Below are positions 44,496 through 54,499 of a stretch of DNA of 64,000 nt, one piece after another; the first letter of the stretch is position 1; each line of letters starts with the position of its first letter. Location of the stretch: contig CM066033.1 of NCBI GenBank assembly GCA_033557465.1, forward strand, positions 704,663,637 through 704,727,636, in the 5' to 3' direction. The notes below the pieces were generated by a model, which was not told the DNA's origin, made no database searches, and saw only the letters and a program-made list of their open reading frames with translations. This stretch comes from Ichthyophis bannanicus. Taxonomy: Eukaryota > Chordata > Amphibia > Gymnophiona > Ichthyophiidae. Made by a program: the position numbers and the translations under genes.

Positions 44496-45527
44496 TTTTG
44501 GCTCCCTGGGGCCTACCTCCAGAAGTTGAAGAGGTCGTCCTGGCCTCTAGGAAGCACTCCACTAGGAAAACCTATGCCCTGAAATGGAAAAGGTTTTCTG
44601 TGTGGTGTCAGCTGCGTACAGAAGATCCTTTCTCCTGTGCTGTACCAGTAGTGCTTCAGTACCTGTTGCACTTATCCAATCAGGGCCTTAAGTCCAATTC
44701 TGTTCGGGTCCACCTCTCAGCTCTGGCAGCTCATCACTCTCTGGTGGAAGGCCACTCTGTCGGTTCACCCCTTGGTGTCCTGGTTCCTCAGGGGTTTGCT
44801 CTTGCTCAAGCCTCCTGTCCGTCCTCCAGCCCCTGAGTGGGAGTTGAATGTGGTCTTGCAACAACTGACTCGCCCACCTTTTGAGCCGATGGCTACTTGT
44901 CCTCTCCACTTCCTTTCCTGGAAGACAATCTTCCTGGTAGCCTTAACCTTGGCCAGACGAGTGAGTGAGCTTCAGGCCCTGGTCTGGGACAGGCCTTACA
45001 CCCGATTCTATAGGAACAGGGTAGTCCTTAGGACTCATCCAAAGTTCCTCCCAAAGGTTGTCTCCTCTTTCCACCTCAACCATGAGGTGGTTCTTCCAAC
45101 ATTCTTCCCTAGGCCTCATGCAAGCCAGGCTGAAGCAGTCCTGCATACCCTGGACTGTAGGAGGGCCTTATCCTTCTACCTTGATCGTACGCAGGGACAT
45201 AGAAGAGCTACTCAGCTCTTCATATGTTTTGACCCTAATAATTTGGGGTTAGCTGTGTCCAAGCGTACCTTGTCCATCTGGGTGGCTGACTGTATCACTT
45301 GGGCTTACAGGGTGGCTGACCTTCCCTTGTAGGGTCAGGTCACAGCCCACCGTGTCAGGGCAATGGCTGCCTCAGTAGCTCATCTCCGCTCTGTACCGTT
45401 GGCAGACATCTGCAGGGCTGCAACTTGGTCCTCAAGCCAGACTTTTGCGGCCCATTACTGCCTGGAGAAGGAGTCACGTAGGGACAGTGCTTTTGGCCAG
45501 GCAGTACTCCAGAATCTCTTTGAGGTT
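44252..45527 (+). pseudogene. Tyrosine recombinase of B2
   Basis: Frame 44252-44836 contains APWGLPPEVEEVVLASRKHS, TRKTYALKWKRFSVW and YLLHLSNQGLKSNSVRVHLS. After a frame change near 44780, the frame 44772-45332 gives LLLLKPPVRPPAPEWELN, the Arg block LARRVSELQALV and VVLRTHPKFLPKVVSSFH. It ends at a TAG (45330-45332) where sisters have Glu. The same frame then continues with GQVTAHRVRAMAAS (H-x-x-R), ICRAATWSS and HYCLEKE (Tyr), to TAG at 45527. Two breaks in all. Confidence 0.85.
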
Positions 45528-45650
45528 TAGGCAACTCCTGCCCTCCGTTGGGCTACCAGTGGAGGTTCTTTCAGTGAAAAGCCTTTCTTTGATGCTGGGA
45601 CTAGAGGGAGTTCTCTTGTTCAGCCTGGGTTCCTGGTAGCCCAGAGCTAG

Positions 45651-45760
45651 GGAGTCACCCATATGTGAGGACTGACTTCCTGCTTGGTCCTGGAGAAAGA
45701 GTAGTTACTCACCTGTAACAGGTGTTCTCCAGGAGCAGCAGGAATCAGTCCTCACAACCC
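45651..45760. repeat. ICR of B2
   Basis: cacccatatgtgaggactg to ggagaa complements the family-B left end; agagtagttactcacctg to cagtcctcacaaccc complements the right end. Confidence 0.88.
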
Positions 45761-45840
45761 TTCCTCCTCCCCTGGGAGTTGCAGTTGTACATAGTTTATT
45801 TTTACATTTTTTGTGTGCTGTTTTTTAGCTATGTCATCAG

Positions 45841-46019
45841 ACTGAGCAAGAAGGCACCTTTAGGCGGGAAGGGGACCGTGCATGCGCGCAGTATTCCCAA
45901 AGGCTTTCATAGAAAGCTGGGGAAATGCTCCGCAAGGGCTCCATCGACGTCGATGTCACCCATATGTGAGGACTGATTCCTGCTGCTCCTGGAGAACACC
46001 TGTTACAGGTGAGTAACTA
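45841..46019. repeat. Right ITR of B2
   Basis: Inverted match to 40248-40420, with atcgacgtcgatgtc core, then the extension with cacctgttacaggtg. Confidence 0.88.
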
Positions 46020-47340
46020 CTCTTTCCGACTGCTCCTCCTCTTGTTTACGATGACCCTGATCCCCCTGTGGAGTGCCCCGGGGCTACTGTCACAGGAGGA
46101 AGGCTCCCTTCTACACGCCAATCTGGGATCCCTGTCACTAATGGCTTGACTGCTAAAAGAGTATCCTTGGCCCCATTGAACCTCTCAGGGGAGGTAGAGG
46201 AGGTCCTCCTGGCCCTCTGTAGGGTCTCCACGAGACAGGCCTATGCCTTCAAATAGCATATATTCTCAGTGTGGTATGCGTAATGGCAATTCAATTCGTT
46301 CTCGTGCTCTGTGCAGTTTGTACTGCAATATTTCCTCCATCTGTTGCAGACAGGACTGAAGTCCAACTCGGTCAGTGTGCACCTGAGTGCTTTAGTGGCG
46401 CATCACCACTTTATTGAGGGCAAGCCCCTCTCTGTCCAACCTCTTGTGAACCACTTCTTGTGGGGCTTTCTGCAATCCAAGCCCCCCATCCGCCCTCCAG
46501 CAGTGGAGTGGGACCTCAGTGTGGTGCTATCCAAACTCACCAGGCCACCGTTTGAGCTCCTGGCTACCTGCCACCTGCGGTACCTCTCATGGAAGGTAGT
46601 CTTCCTGGTGGTGCTCATGTCTGCTCGCAGGGTCAGCGAGCTTCAGGCGTTAGTGGCTGATCCGCCATACACAAGGTTCTATAAGAACAGGTTGGTGCTC
46701 CGCATGCTCCCCAGGTTTCTTCCCAAGGTGGTGTCCCCCTTCCACCTCAATCAGGAGGTGGTACTCCCCACTTTCTTTCCACGGCCTCACGTCAGCAGGA
46801 TGGAGATTGTGCTGCATACCCTTGACTGTAAGAGGACCCTGTCCTTCTACCTCCAATGTACCTCTCTCTGTACCTGTCCCCTTTTTGGAACTTGCTAGTC
46901 TATTCCGCTTTCTGATTGACATTGGCATTTTTTTCCTTTATTTCCTATGTACCTGATATTATATTGTGTGACTCTCTCTGATGCATTGCCTGAGCGGTAT
47001 ATCAAAAATTCAATAAAGATAAAGATTTCCTATGACCCCAGTCAGCCGGGGCAAGCGGTAACCAAGCGAACTTGTCCACTTTGGAAGCAGACTGCATTGC
47101 CCTCGCCTATGAGCAGGCCGGGCTCTCACTGGAGCGCCAGGTTATGGCGCACAGCATCAGGGCCATGACGGCATCTATGGCAAATCTGCATTCTGTCCCT
47201 CTGTCGGACATCTGCCGAGCCACCACCTGGTCTTCAGTCCATACTTTTGCAGCTCATTACTGCCTGGAGAGGGAGTCCTGACGGGACAGCATCTTCAATC
47301 AGGCCGTATTCCTTCTTCTGTTGGCAACTCCTGTCCTCTG
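46020..47340 (+). pseudogene. Tyrosine recombinase of B1 (continuation after B2)
   Basis: Shows the SQEEGS...LL end of the upstream domain, then NLSGEVEEVLLALCRVSTRQ (near 46180-46245), YFLHLLQTGLKSNSVSVHLS, PPIRPPAVEWDLSVVLSKL, the Arg block MSARRVSELQALVADPPYT (near 46615-46675), LPKVVSPFHLNQEVVL and HTLDCKRTLSFYL. Coding is interrupted by the 46858-47032 insertion and resumes with AVTKRTCPLWKQT, AHSIRAMTASMANLHS (H-x-x-R) and HYCLERE (Tyr near 47262). The segment between SFYL and the insertion end is missing. Stops and frame changes make it inactive. Confidence 0.85.
46858..47032 (+). mobile_element. Short retroposon tail in YR of B1
   Basis: A non-DIRS stretch with no coding, ending gcctgagcggtatatc and an A-rich (aataaagat)n tail. 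Same 3' motif as at 25153-25302. Confidence 0.65.
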
Positions 47341-47464
47341 GAGTGCTGGTTCCCATTGGACACTTGGGTCTCTTGTGAGTCTGTCTCCTTAAAATTCACT
47401 TGCTGCTGCTTACGGCTCCCCCGTGGCATTTCTACAGGTTTTCAGTAGCTTGTAGCTAGGGAGT

Positions 47465-47570
47465 CACATATGTGAGGACTGACTTCCTGCTTGTTCCCGG
47501 AGAAAGCATAGTTATTCACCTGTAACAGTTGTTCTCTGGGGACAGCCAGAATCAATCCTCACAACCCTCC
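47465..47570. repeat. ICR of B1
   Basis: cacatatgtgaggactgac to ggagaa, then agcatagttattcacc to atcctcacaaccc. Slightly decayed form of the B2 ICR. Confidence 0.82.
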
Positions 47571-47631
47571 CTCCTCCCCGTGGAGTTGCTTCTTTGTCAT
47601 TTTTGCCGTCTTTAGCTATGTCATTCGACAG

Positions 47632-47812
47632 ACAAGAAGGCACTCTTGGGCAGGAAGGGGACCACGCATGGGTGGTGCATCTCCCAAAAGCTTCCTTTGA
47701 AAGCTGGAGAGAAGTTTCCACGCAGTGCTCCATCGGCACCGATGTGACCCATATGTGAGGACTGATTCCTGCTGTCCCTGGAGAACACCTGTTACAGGTG
47801 AGTAACTATGCT
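47632..47812. repeat. Right ITR of B1
   Basis: Reverse complement of a family-B left ITR with a degenerate core (atcggcaccgatgtg), ending cacctgttacaggtgag and gtaactatgct. It abuts GT-rich repeat. Confidence 0.85.
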
Positions 47813-47906
47813 GTCTGGCACACGGACTGAGTGTGTGTTTGTTTGTTAGCAAGGTGTCTGGTAGGCTGAGTGTGTTTGTATGTCTTTAAGGCTGAGTGTA
47901 TGTGTA
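47813..47906. repeat. GT-rich minisatellite left of A3
   Basis: Units such as ctgagtgtgtgtttg and gtgtctggtaggctgagtg. The same array continues at 53510 after A3. Confidence 0.8.
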
Positions 47907-48068
47907 TATCTCCAGGAACAAGCAGGAATAAGTCCTCACATATGGGCACGTCGGTACCGACGGAGCCTGCGCGGGAAAGCTCCCCAGCTTCCCAGAAGGA
48001 AGCTTTTGGGGCCTCCCACTGCACATGCGCGCTGCCTTCCCGCCTTCCTGACCAGCTCTCCTCAGTTT
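47907..48068. repeat. Left ITR of A3
   Basis: tatctccaggaacaagcagg to ctcctcagtttc. The core cgtcggtaccgacgg (47949-47963) contains a 14-base palindrome. Inverted match at 53330-53509. Confidence 0.9.
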
Positions 48069-48277
48069 CTCTTTTTCCGCAGAGCCAGCAGGTCGTGTTC
48101 CTGTCACCGCTGAAGAAATTATTGTTTTAGTTTGTTTCTTTAGACCGCGTACCTGCCTTCCCCATACCGAAACCGGTACCGCCGGTCTCTCTTTTCTTTT
48201 CTTTAAAAAAAAAAAAATCTTTATTCTGCACAACTTGGTGACTTCGGTTAGGCCTCAGGCCTACACAAATTCTCCTC

Positions 48278-51200
48278 ATGGAGAAACCAGCCCCTGGTTT
48301 CAAGAAGTGTACCAAGTGTAGTGCTGTTATTTTTGTCACAGACACCCATGAATGGTGTCTTAAATGTTTGGGACCTGACCACTCCATTCCGGACTGCCCA
48401 TCCTGCTCCCAGATGTCTAAACGTGGTTTGCAGAACCGGGCCAACAAATTCCATGTGCTGTTTGCTTCAGATAATCCAGCATCACAGTCATCCAGGTCTT
48501 CCTCTCCGGATGGATCTCAGGTAACCAAACCTTCTTCGGGCAGGTCCTCAAAGAGCAAATCTCCTTCAAAGCATCGAGAGGCTCTCACTTTTGAATCTGC
48601 GGATCCTGCCCCAGCCAAACAACCCCGGCGGGAAGCTCTGGCTTCCAAAGCACCATCTATGGGGTTACAGGTTGACATCGATGGCACGGCCTCGACTGAT
48701 CACCTGTTAGACTGCTCTGGGGTACCGGCCCATACCGGTACCGACATCCAGGCAGCAGTGGCGTCTATGAGCAATATTGTTCAAACCATGCAGCAGGCCA
48801 TGCTGGCTTTTATTAATGCTGCGACGCCCTCGGTACCGCGTTCAGCAGTACCGGGTCCGGTTCCGGTATCGTCTCCCATACCGGAACCGAGACCATCCAC
48901 TTCCAAACGCAGATCGGTTCCGCATGCCGGATCTGGGTTTTCACCTGATACCGATCGCATACCCGGTACGCCCGATGTCGATACCGATCGGTATGCGTAT
49001 CGTGCGTTGGAAGCAAATAGAGAATACTCTGATTCTTCTGAGGATTTTGACTCCTCTGAGGACTCTGATGAGCTGTCTCTAGTTCTTCATGAAGACCCCT
49101 CTTCCCCAAAGAGGAGAATGTCTCCACCAGAGGATTTGTCCTTTCAAGACTTCATTATAGAACTAGCTAAAGGACTTTCTATTACCACATCCTCTGAAAA
49201 AGAACCTAGGTCAAAGAAATTGGATATTTTAGGATACCCTAAGGTTCCTAAAGAGGCAGTCACCCTGCCTATCCATGAAATCCTTCAAGAACACTTGATG
49301 GATTTATGAGAGGCTCCTCTAACGTTGTCTCCTTACTCTCGTAGGTTGGACACCATGTACCGGGTCCCTCCTTCTCCTGGGTTTCAAAAGACTCAGCTGC
49401 CTCACCATTCCATTGTGGTGACGTCTGCGCTGAAAAAGATTAAGAGCACCAAAAGGCACTCTTCTACCCCTCCAGGGCGAGAATGTAAGACCCTAGACTC
49501 TTTTGGCAGAAAACTTTTCCAGGCTAGTATGCTTATAGCCAGGATTAATTCTTACAGTCTGTATATGGGCATGTTTCTAAGGGAACTTGCCCTAAAGGTA
49601 AAGCATTTTGCCCCCTTTATCCCTGAGGATAGAAAGGAGTTCATTTCTCTGGTGAAACAGCTTTTAGATGTTTCTAAGTTCTCCAACAGAGCAGCTTTTG
49701 ATTCCTTTGAAGGTGCCGGTAGAGCTTCGGGCATTGCTATTGCAGCCCGACGACTTGCTTGGCTCCAGGCCTCTGACCTAGAACCCTGGGTCCTGGATGG
49801 CTTACGGAATCTGCCCTGTACAGGTGAGAACTTATTTGGTAAGGACTGGCAAATTAAAGCCACCCAAATGGACGCAGAAAATGCTACCTTAGATAGACTT
49901 TCCAAGTCTACCTCTACTCCTGCCAAGAAAAAGTCTTTCAAGAGGCCTTACTACAAGAAGGCCAGATTTTCCACAAATACTGGCCAACAATCTTCTCAGC
50001 CTCGCTTTGCTGCTAAACGTCAGCAACCTAAACAGGCAAGGTCAAAGCCTGCAGCGTCTGCCACTCCTCAGCAGCCTAACCCCCTCAGGGGTTTTGACTT
50101 GCCCCTAGAGAACTTAACATTTCTGGCTCTAGAACAACCAGAGCCCCTCACCATTCCCGGAAGGTTAGCTCACTTTGCTCCCAGATGGGAGCAAATTACA
50201 TCAGAGCAATGGACCCTCTCTATCATCAGAGAGGGCTACAAACTTCATTTTTCCAACCTTCCTCCATATACCATGGTGAGGCACTTCAATTCTCCCCCAT
50301 CTCTCCTGGACCTGTTGGATCAGGAAGTCTCTTCTCTCCTTGCCCAAGGGGCAATAGAAGAGGTTCCTCTTCTTCAACAAGGGACAGGATTCTACTCCCC
50401 TTATTTTCTCATAACAAAGAAGACAGGGGGATTCAGACCTATCCTAGATCTGAGAGAATTGAACAAATTTCTGTACAAGGAGAAATTCAAAATGCTTTCT
50501 CTAAGCATTCTCCTTCCATACCTTCAGAGTCAGGATTGGCTTTGTTCTCTAGATCTCAAGGATGCGTATACACACATACTCATCCACCCATCCCACAGAA
50601 AATATCTAAGATTTCTGTTTCAGGGAAAACATTTCCAGTACAGAGTACTTCCCTTCGGTCTTGCCTCTGCTCCAAGAGTGTTCACCAAATGCATGGCAGT
50701 GGTTGCCGCATTTCTAAGAGGTCTGGGAATTTTTGTATTCCCATATCTGGACGACTGGCTCATCCGAGCTCCATCTCAGTCAGAGACCCAGATTTCCCTG
50801 GACCGCACAAGGCACCTTCTGCAGTATCTGGGACTGGTGGTAAACCTTCCCAAGTCTCAACTTATCCCTACCCAGTCTCTGGAATTCATAGGGGCCCAGT
50901 TGGACACCACCACTGCAAGGGCCTACCTACCTCAAGTCCGGGGCCAACGTCTGGTGTGCTTGGCCTCCCAAGCTCAGTCCAGCAGTCACTTGACAGCCAG
51001 AGAAATGCTGCGACTTCTGGGCCACATGGCCTCCACGGTACACGTGGTGCCCTACGCTCGTCTTCATATGAGAGCAGCTCAATGGACCTTGGCCACCCAG
51101 TGGACTCAGGCAACAGGAGCGCTCTCCGACCAAATACTCACCTCAAAGCGTCTGTTTTGGTCCCTCCAATGGTGGATGTCCACCAAGAATCTGTTGTTGG

Positions 51201-52021
51201 GGGCCCCCTTCCAACCTTTGTTGCCCCAAGCAACCCTCACAACAGATGCCTCCCAAACAGGGTGGGGAGCCCATCTACAATCCCTCTCCACTCAGAGTAC
51301 TTGGTCTCCACAGGAGACCACCCTTCACATCAACCTCCTGGAACTGCGAGCAATCTTCTTTGCCCTCAAAGTCTTCCATACCCTCCTTGTCAACCTGACC
51401 GTCCTAGTTCAGACAGACAATCAGGTGGCCATGTTCTACGTAAACAAACAAGGAGGAACAGGCTCTCTGTCGCTTTGCAACGAAGCTCTCAGATTATGGG
51501 CCTTCGCCAGAGAGCATCAAATTCATCTTCTGGCAGTATATCTTCCAGGAGTTCAAAACTCTCGGGCAGACAGACTCAGTCGAGTTCTGCTTCCACACGA
51601 ATGGTCCCTACATATGGACCAGATAGGCAGAATCTTTCAGGAATGGGGAACCCCGGACATAGACCTCTTTGCAAGTCCGTGGAATGCCAAACTTCCCCGG
51701 TTCTGTTCCAGGACTCCGTGTCAGGGAGCTCAGGCCAACGACGCCTTTCTCCTGCATTGGGGTCAGGAATTCCTATATGCCTTTCCACCCATTCCTTTGA
51801 TTCCCAAGACTCTGTTCAAACTCCAGAGGGATCACGGATCGATGATCCTCATAGCTCCACGCTGGCCACGCCAAGTGTGGTTCCCTCTTCTTCTGCATCT
51901 CTCCCAGGGACCCTCCCTGGACCTGGGAGCTGCGCCAGACCTTCTGTCTCAGGAGGAGGGGACTTTGTGGCACCCAAACCCCAAGTCCCTACACCTCAGA
52001 GCTTGGTTACTGAAGGCCTAA
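48278..52021 (+). pseudogene. gag-RT-RNase H-methylase polyprotein of A3 (one TGA)
   Basis: One frame of 1247 codons from ATG 48278, about 65 bases after the leader A-run (48202-48214). The only stop is TGA 49307-49309, at a Trp in sister copies. Order: Cys/His module (KCTKC, DTHEWCLKCLGPDH, CPSC; residues 11-48), Ser/Lys linker, Pro/Val linker, acidic Ser/Asp stretch, gag C-terminus (FQKTQLPHHSIVV, GENLFGKDW). RT has FLITKKTGGFRPILDLRELN, SLDLKDAYTHILIHPSHRK and catalytic YLDDWLI (near 50743). RNase H has LTTDASQTGWGAHL, NLLELRAIFFAL and VQTDNQVAMFYVNKQGGTGS. The end is methylase-like: DIDLFASPWNAKLPRF, NDAFLLHWGQEFLYAFPP and LIAPRWPRQVWFP. Gag and pol in a single frame would give a fused product, unless the TGA marks a real gag end. 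Confidence 0.9.
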
Positions 52022-53058
52022 GCCTTCATGACTTCAATCTTTCTCAACCAGTGAAAGATATCCTTCATGCCTCTAGGAAACCCTCCACGAGGCGTTCCTA
52101 TGCTTTCAAATGGAAACGCTTTTCCATTTGGTGTGCTCAACAGGGTCTTGACCCTCTAGCACTTCCTTTGAATTCTCTACTAGACTATCTCCTGCATCTT
52201 TCTAATGCAGGCCTTAAGACGAATTCAGTAAGAGTCCATTTGAGTGCTATTGCAGCATCCTTAAAACCTATAAATGGACAACCTGTCTCCTCTCATCCGC
52301 TTGTTGCAAGGTTCATGAGAGGCCTGACTCTAACTAAGCCTCCCATCCGACCTCCTCCGGTAGCATGGGACTTGAACCTAGTTCTGGGTCAGCTTATGAA
52401 GCCACCTTTTGAACCGTTGGTTTCTACCTCCTTGAAATTTCTTTCCTGGAAGGTCATTTTCCTTATTGCAGTCACTTCGGCTCGCCGCATCAGTGAACTA
52501 CAGGCCTTAGTGGCTCATCCACCTTATACCAGATTTCATCATGATAAGGTGGTCCTTAGGACGAATCCCCACTTTATGCCCAAAGTGGTCTCGCCTTTTC
52601 ATCTTAATCAGGAGGTATATCTACCTGTCTTTTTTCCGGCTCCTCATGCATCCAGTGCAGAGAGGAACCTTCATACTTTAGATTGTAAAAGAGCTCTCGC
52701 CTTTTACCTCAACAGGACTCAGCCACATCAAAAGTCTTCCCAACTTTTTGTGGCTTTTGATCCTTCTCATTTGGGACTACCAGTCTCCAAACGTACACTT
52801 TCCAATTGGATTGCTCAGTGTATTTCCTTTGCTTACCAGAGTAAAAATATTTCTCTGGAAGGCCATGTCACAGCTCACAATGTGAGAGCCATGGCCACTT
52901 CTATGGCTCATCTTCACTCTCTATCCATTGATCAGATCTGTTGAGCCGCCACATGGGCCTCGGTTCATACCTTCACAGCCCATTACTGTTTGGACAAGGA
53001 CTCCCGCCGGGATGCCTTGTTTGGTCAGGCTGTCCTCAAACACCTGTTCCATACTTGA
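50185..53058 (+). pseudogene. Tyrosine recombinase of A3 with long overlapping frame (one TGA)
   Basis: The frame -1 to gag-pol is open from 50185 to 52944, overlapping RT/RNase H for about 1.8 kb, then encoding YR alone. YR proper starts near 52020: FNLSQPVKDILHASRKPSTR and RSYAFKWKRFSIW, then LTLTKPPIRPPPVAWDLN, catalytic Arg block TSARRISELQALV (near 52480), VVLRTNPHFMPKVVSPFHLN, LPVSKRTLSNWIAQC and AHNVRAMATSM (H-x-x-R, about 52873-52905). TGA at 52942-52944 replaces the Arg of ICRAATW, a likely CpG decay of CGA. The frame then runs on to the Tyr (tac 52984-52986, HYCLDKD) and stops at 53058. Expression may use -1 frameshifting or internal initiation; this cannot be decided here. Confidence 0.88.
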
Positions 53059-53154
53059 ACAACTCCTGCCCACCTTCCCAGGATGGATGCCTGAGATGCA
53101 TACGAAGATGGCGAACCCTTGGAACGGGATCTCCCAGGCATCTTAGCTAGGGAG

Positions 53155-53260
53155 TCCCCATATGTGAGGACTCATTCCTGCTTGTTCCTGGAGATAGCAC
53201 AGTTACTTACCTGTAACAGGTGATCTCTGGGAACAGCAGGAATTAGTCCTCACAACCCAC
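53155..53260. repeat. ICR of A3
   Basis: ccccatatgtgaggactc to ggagata, then gcacagttacttacctg to tagtcctcacaaccc. The halves complement the A3 left and right ends with few mismatches. Confidence 0.9.
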
Positions 53261-53329
53261 CCACCTCCCCTAGGAGTTGTATCTTCTGTCTATCTTCCTT
53301 TCCTCTCTCTATTGTCTCAGCTATAAACT

Positions 53330-53509
53330 CGAACTGAGGAGAGCTGGTCAGGAAGGCGGGAAGGCAGCGCGCATGTGCAGTGGGAGGCCCCAAAAGCTTC
53401 CTGCTGGGGAGCTTTCCCGCGCAGGCTCCGTCGGTACCGACGTACCCATATGTGAGGACTAATTCCTGCTGTTCCCAGAGATCACCTGTTACAGGTACGT
53501 AACTGTGCT
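53330..53509. repeat. Right ITR of A3
   Basis: Inverted match to 47907-48068 including ccgtcggtaccgacg, plus the right-end extension gatcacctgttacaggtac and gtaactgtgct. Confidence 0.9.
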
Positions 53510-54084
53510 TTTTGTCTCAGAAGCTCTGTTGTGTGTCTGAGATGGCTGTGTGTGGCTGCTGAAATGTTTGGAAAGCTATGTACATGAGAACTAAGTGTCT
53601 GGGAGGATGTGTGTATGGGAGCTGGGTGTCTGGGAGGCTGAGTATATTTTTGTGGTGCTTGTGTGTCTGTGAGGCTGAGCAAGAGTATATGTGTGTCTTG
53701 GAGGCCATGTGTGTGTCTTTGGGATGCTGTGTTGTGTGTCTGGGAGGATGGGTGTGTGTGTGTATGTGTGGGAAGAGTGTTTGGGAGGTTTTGTGTGTCT
53801 GTGTGTGAGTGTCTGGGAGGTTCTATGTATGTGTGTCTCTGTGTCAGTGGGAGTTTCTGAGAGGCTGTGTATGACAGCTGAATGTCTGTGACAGTCAGAA
53901 TCAGTCTGTGTGTTTGTATGGGAGCTGAGTGTCTGGGAGGCTTGTATGTGTGTGTGTGTGTGGGAGCTGAGTATCTGGGAGGCTGAATATATTTGTGTGA
54001 GATGAATGTCTGGGACGCTGAGTGAGTGTGTGTGTGTGTGTGTATGGGAGCTGAGTATCTGAGAGGATGAGTGTATGTATATGT
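53510..54084. repeat. GT-rich minisatellite right of A3
   Basis: Units of the type gtctgggaggctgagtgtgtgtg. Same array as 47813-47906. It runs up to the left terminus of B3. Confidence 0.88.
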
Positions 54085-54260
54085 TTCTTCAGGAACAAGC
54101 AGGAAATCAGTCCTCACATATGGGTGATGTTGACGCCGACGGAGCCTGCACTGAGCAAATCCCCAGCTTTCAAAGAAAGCCTTTGGGAGTTGCTACCACG
54201 CATGCGTGGTCCCCTTCCCACCCAAGGGTGCCATCTTGCTCAGTCTCCTTTTTTCCACGG
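54085..54260. repeat. Left ITR of B3
   Basis: tcttcaggaacaagcagg, gtcctcacatatgggtgatg, a degenerate core (gttgacgccgacgg), and cacgcatgcgtgg, to the leader near 54260. Confidence 0.82.
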
Positions 54261-54499
54261 AGCCCATCGGACGTTGTCCCTCGTGTCCCGGAAAAAGTTG
54301 TTTTTTTTTCTGTGCCTTTTTGGCCCGACCGATCGACACCGGTATCCCGCCTCCGGCCTCGGTACTCTGGTATCAGGTTGGTCCTGTTATAGTTTTTGTT
54401 CTTATTTTTACCTTTGAGGCATCTTCGCGCCTTTTTTTCCCTTTTCCTTCGCTGGCAGCCCATAGGGTCTTCGACCTAACCGGGGTCCTTTTTCCCCTG

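Larger units (their letters stand above)
40248..46019 (+). mobile_element. DIRS-type retrotransposon, copy B2, inserted in B1
   Basis: Complete from left terminus (ttctccaggaccaagc) to right terminus (gtaactactctt). Removing it joins accatggtt and tccgactgctcc of B1 into the conserved PWF...LLL coding block, with only one or two T residues ambiguous. It is about 5.8 kb and all DIRS parts are present, with several frame breaks. Confidence 0.92.
32863..47812 (+). mobile_element. DIRS-type retrotransposon, copy B1 (split by hAT and B2)
   Basis: Starts abruptly inside gag at the RTE boundary. It continues to 34521, resumes at 39350 after the hAT insertion, runs to 40247, resumes at 46020 after B2, and ends with ICR and right ITR at 47812. 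Each resumption continues the same protein block, so the order B1, then hAT and B2, is secure. A short retroposon tail sits in the YR (46858-47032). Confidence 0.9.
47907..53509 (+). mobile_element. DIRS-type retrotransposon, copy A3, complete and best preserved
   Basis: A 5.6-kb element with both ITRs, ICR, a gag-RT-RNase H-methylase frame and an overlapping YR frame. Only two nonsense codons are seen (49307 and 52942). It sits in a GT-rich minisatellite, with flanks tgtatgtgta and tttttgtctcag and no clear target duplication, as expected for recombinase-mediated insertion. It is the reference copy for the other family-A annotations. Confidence 0.93.
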
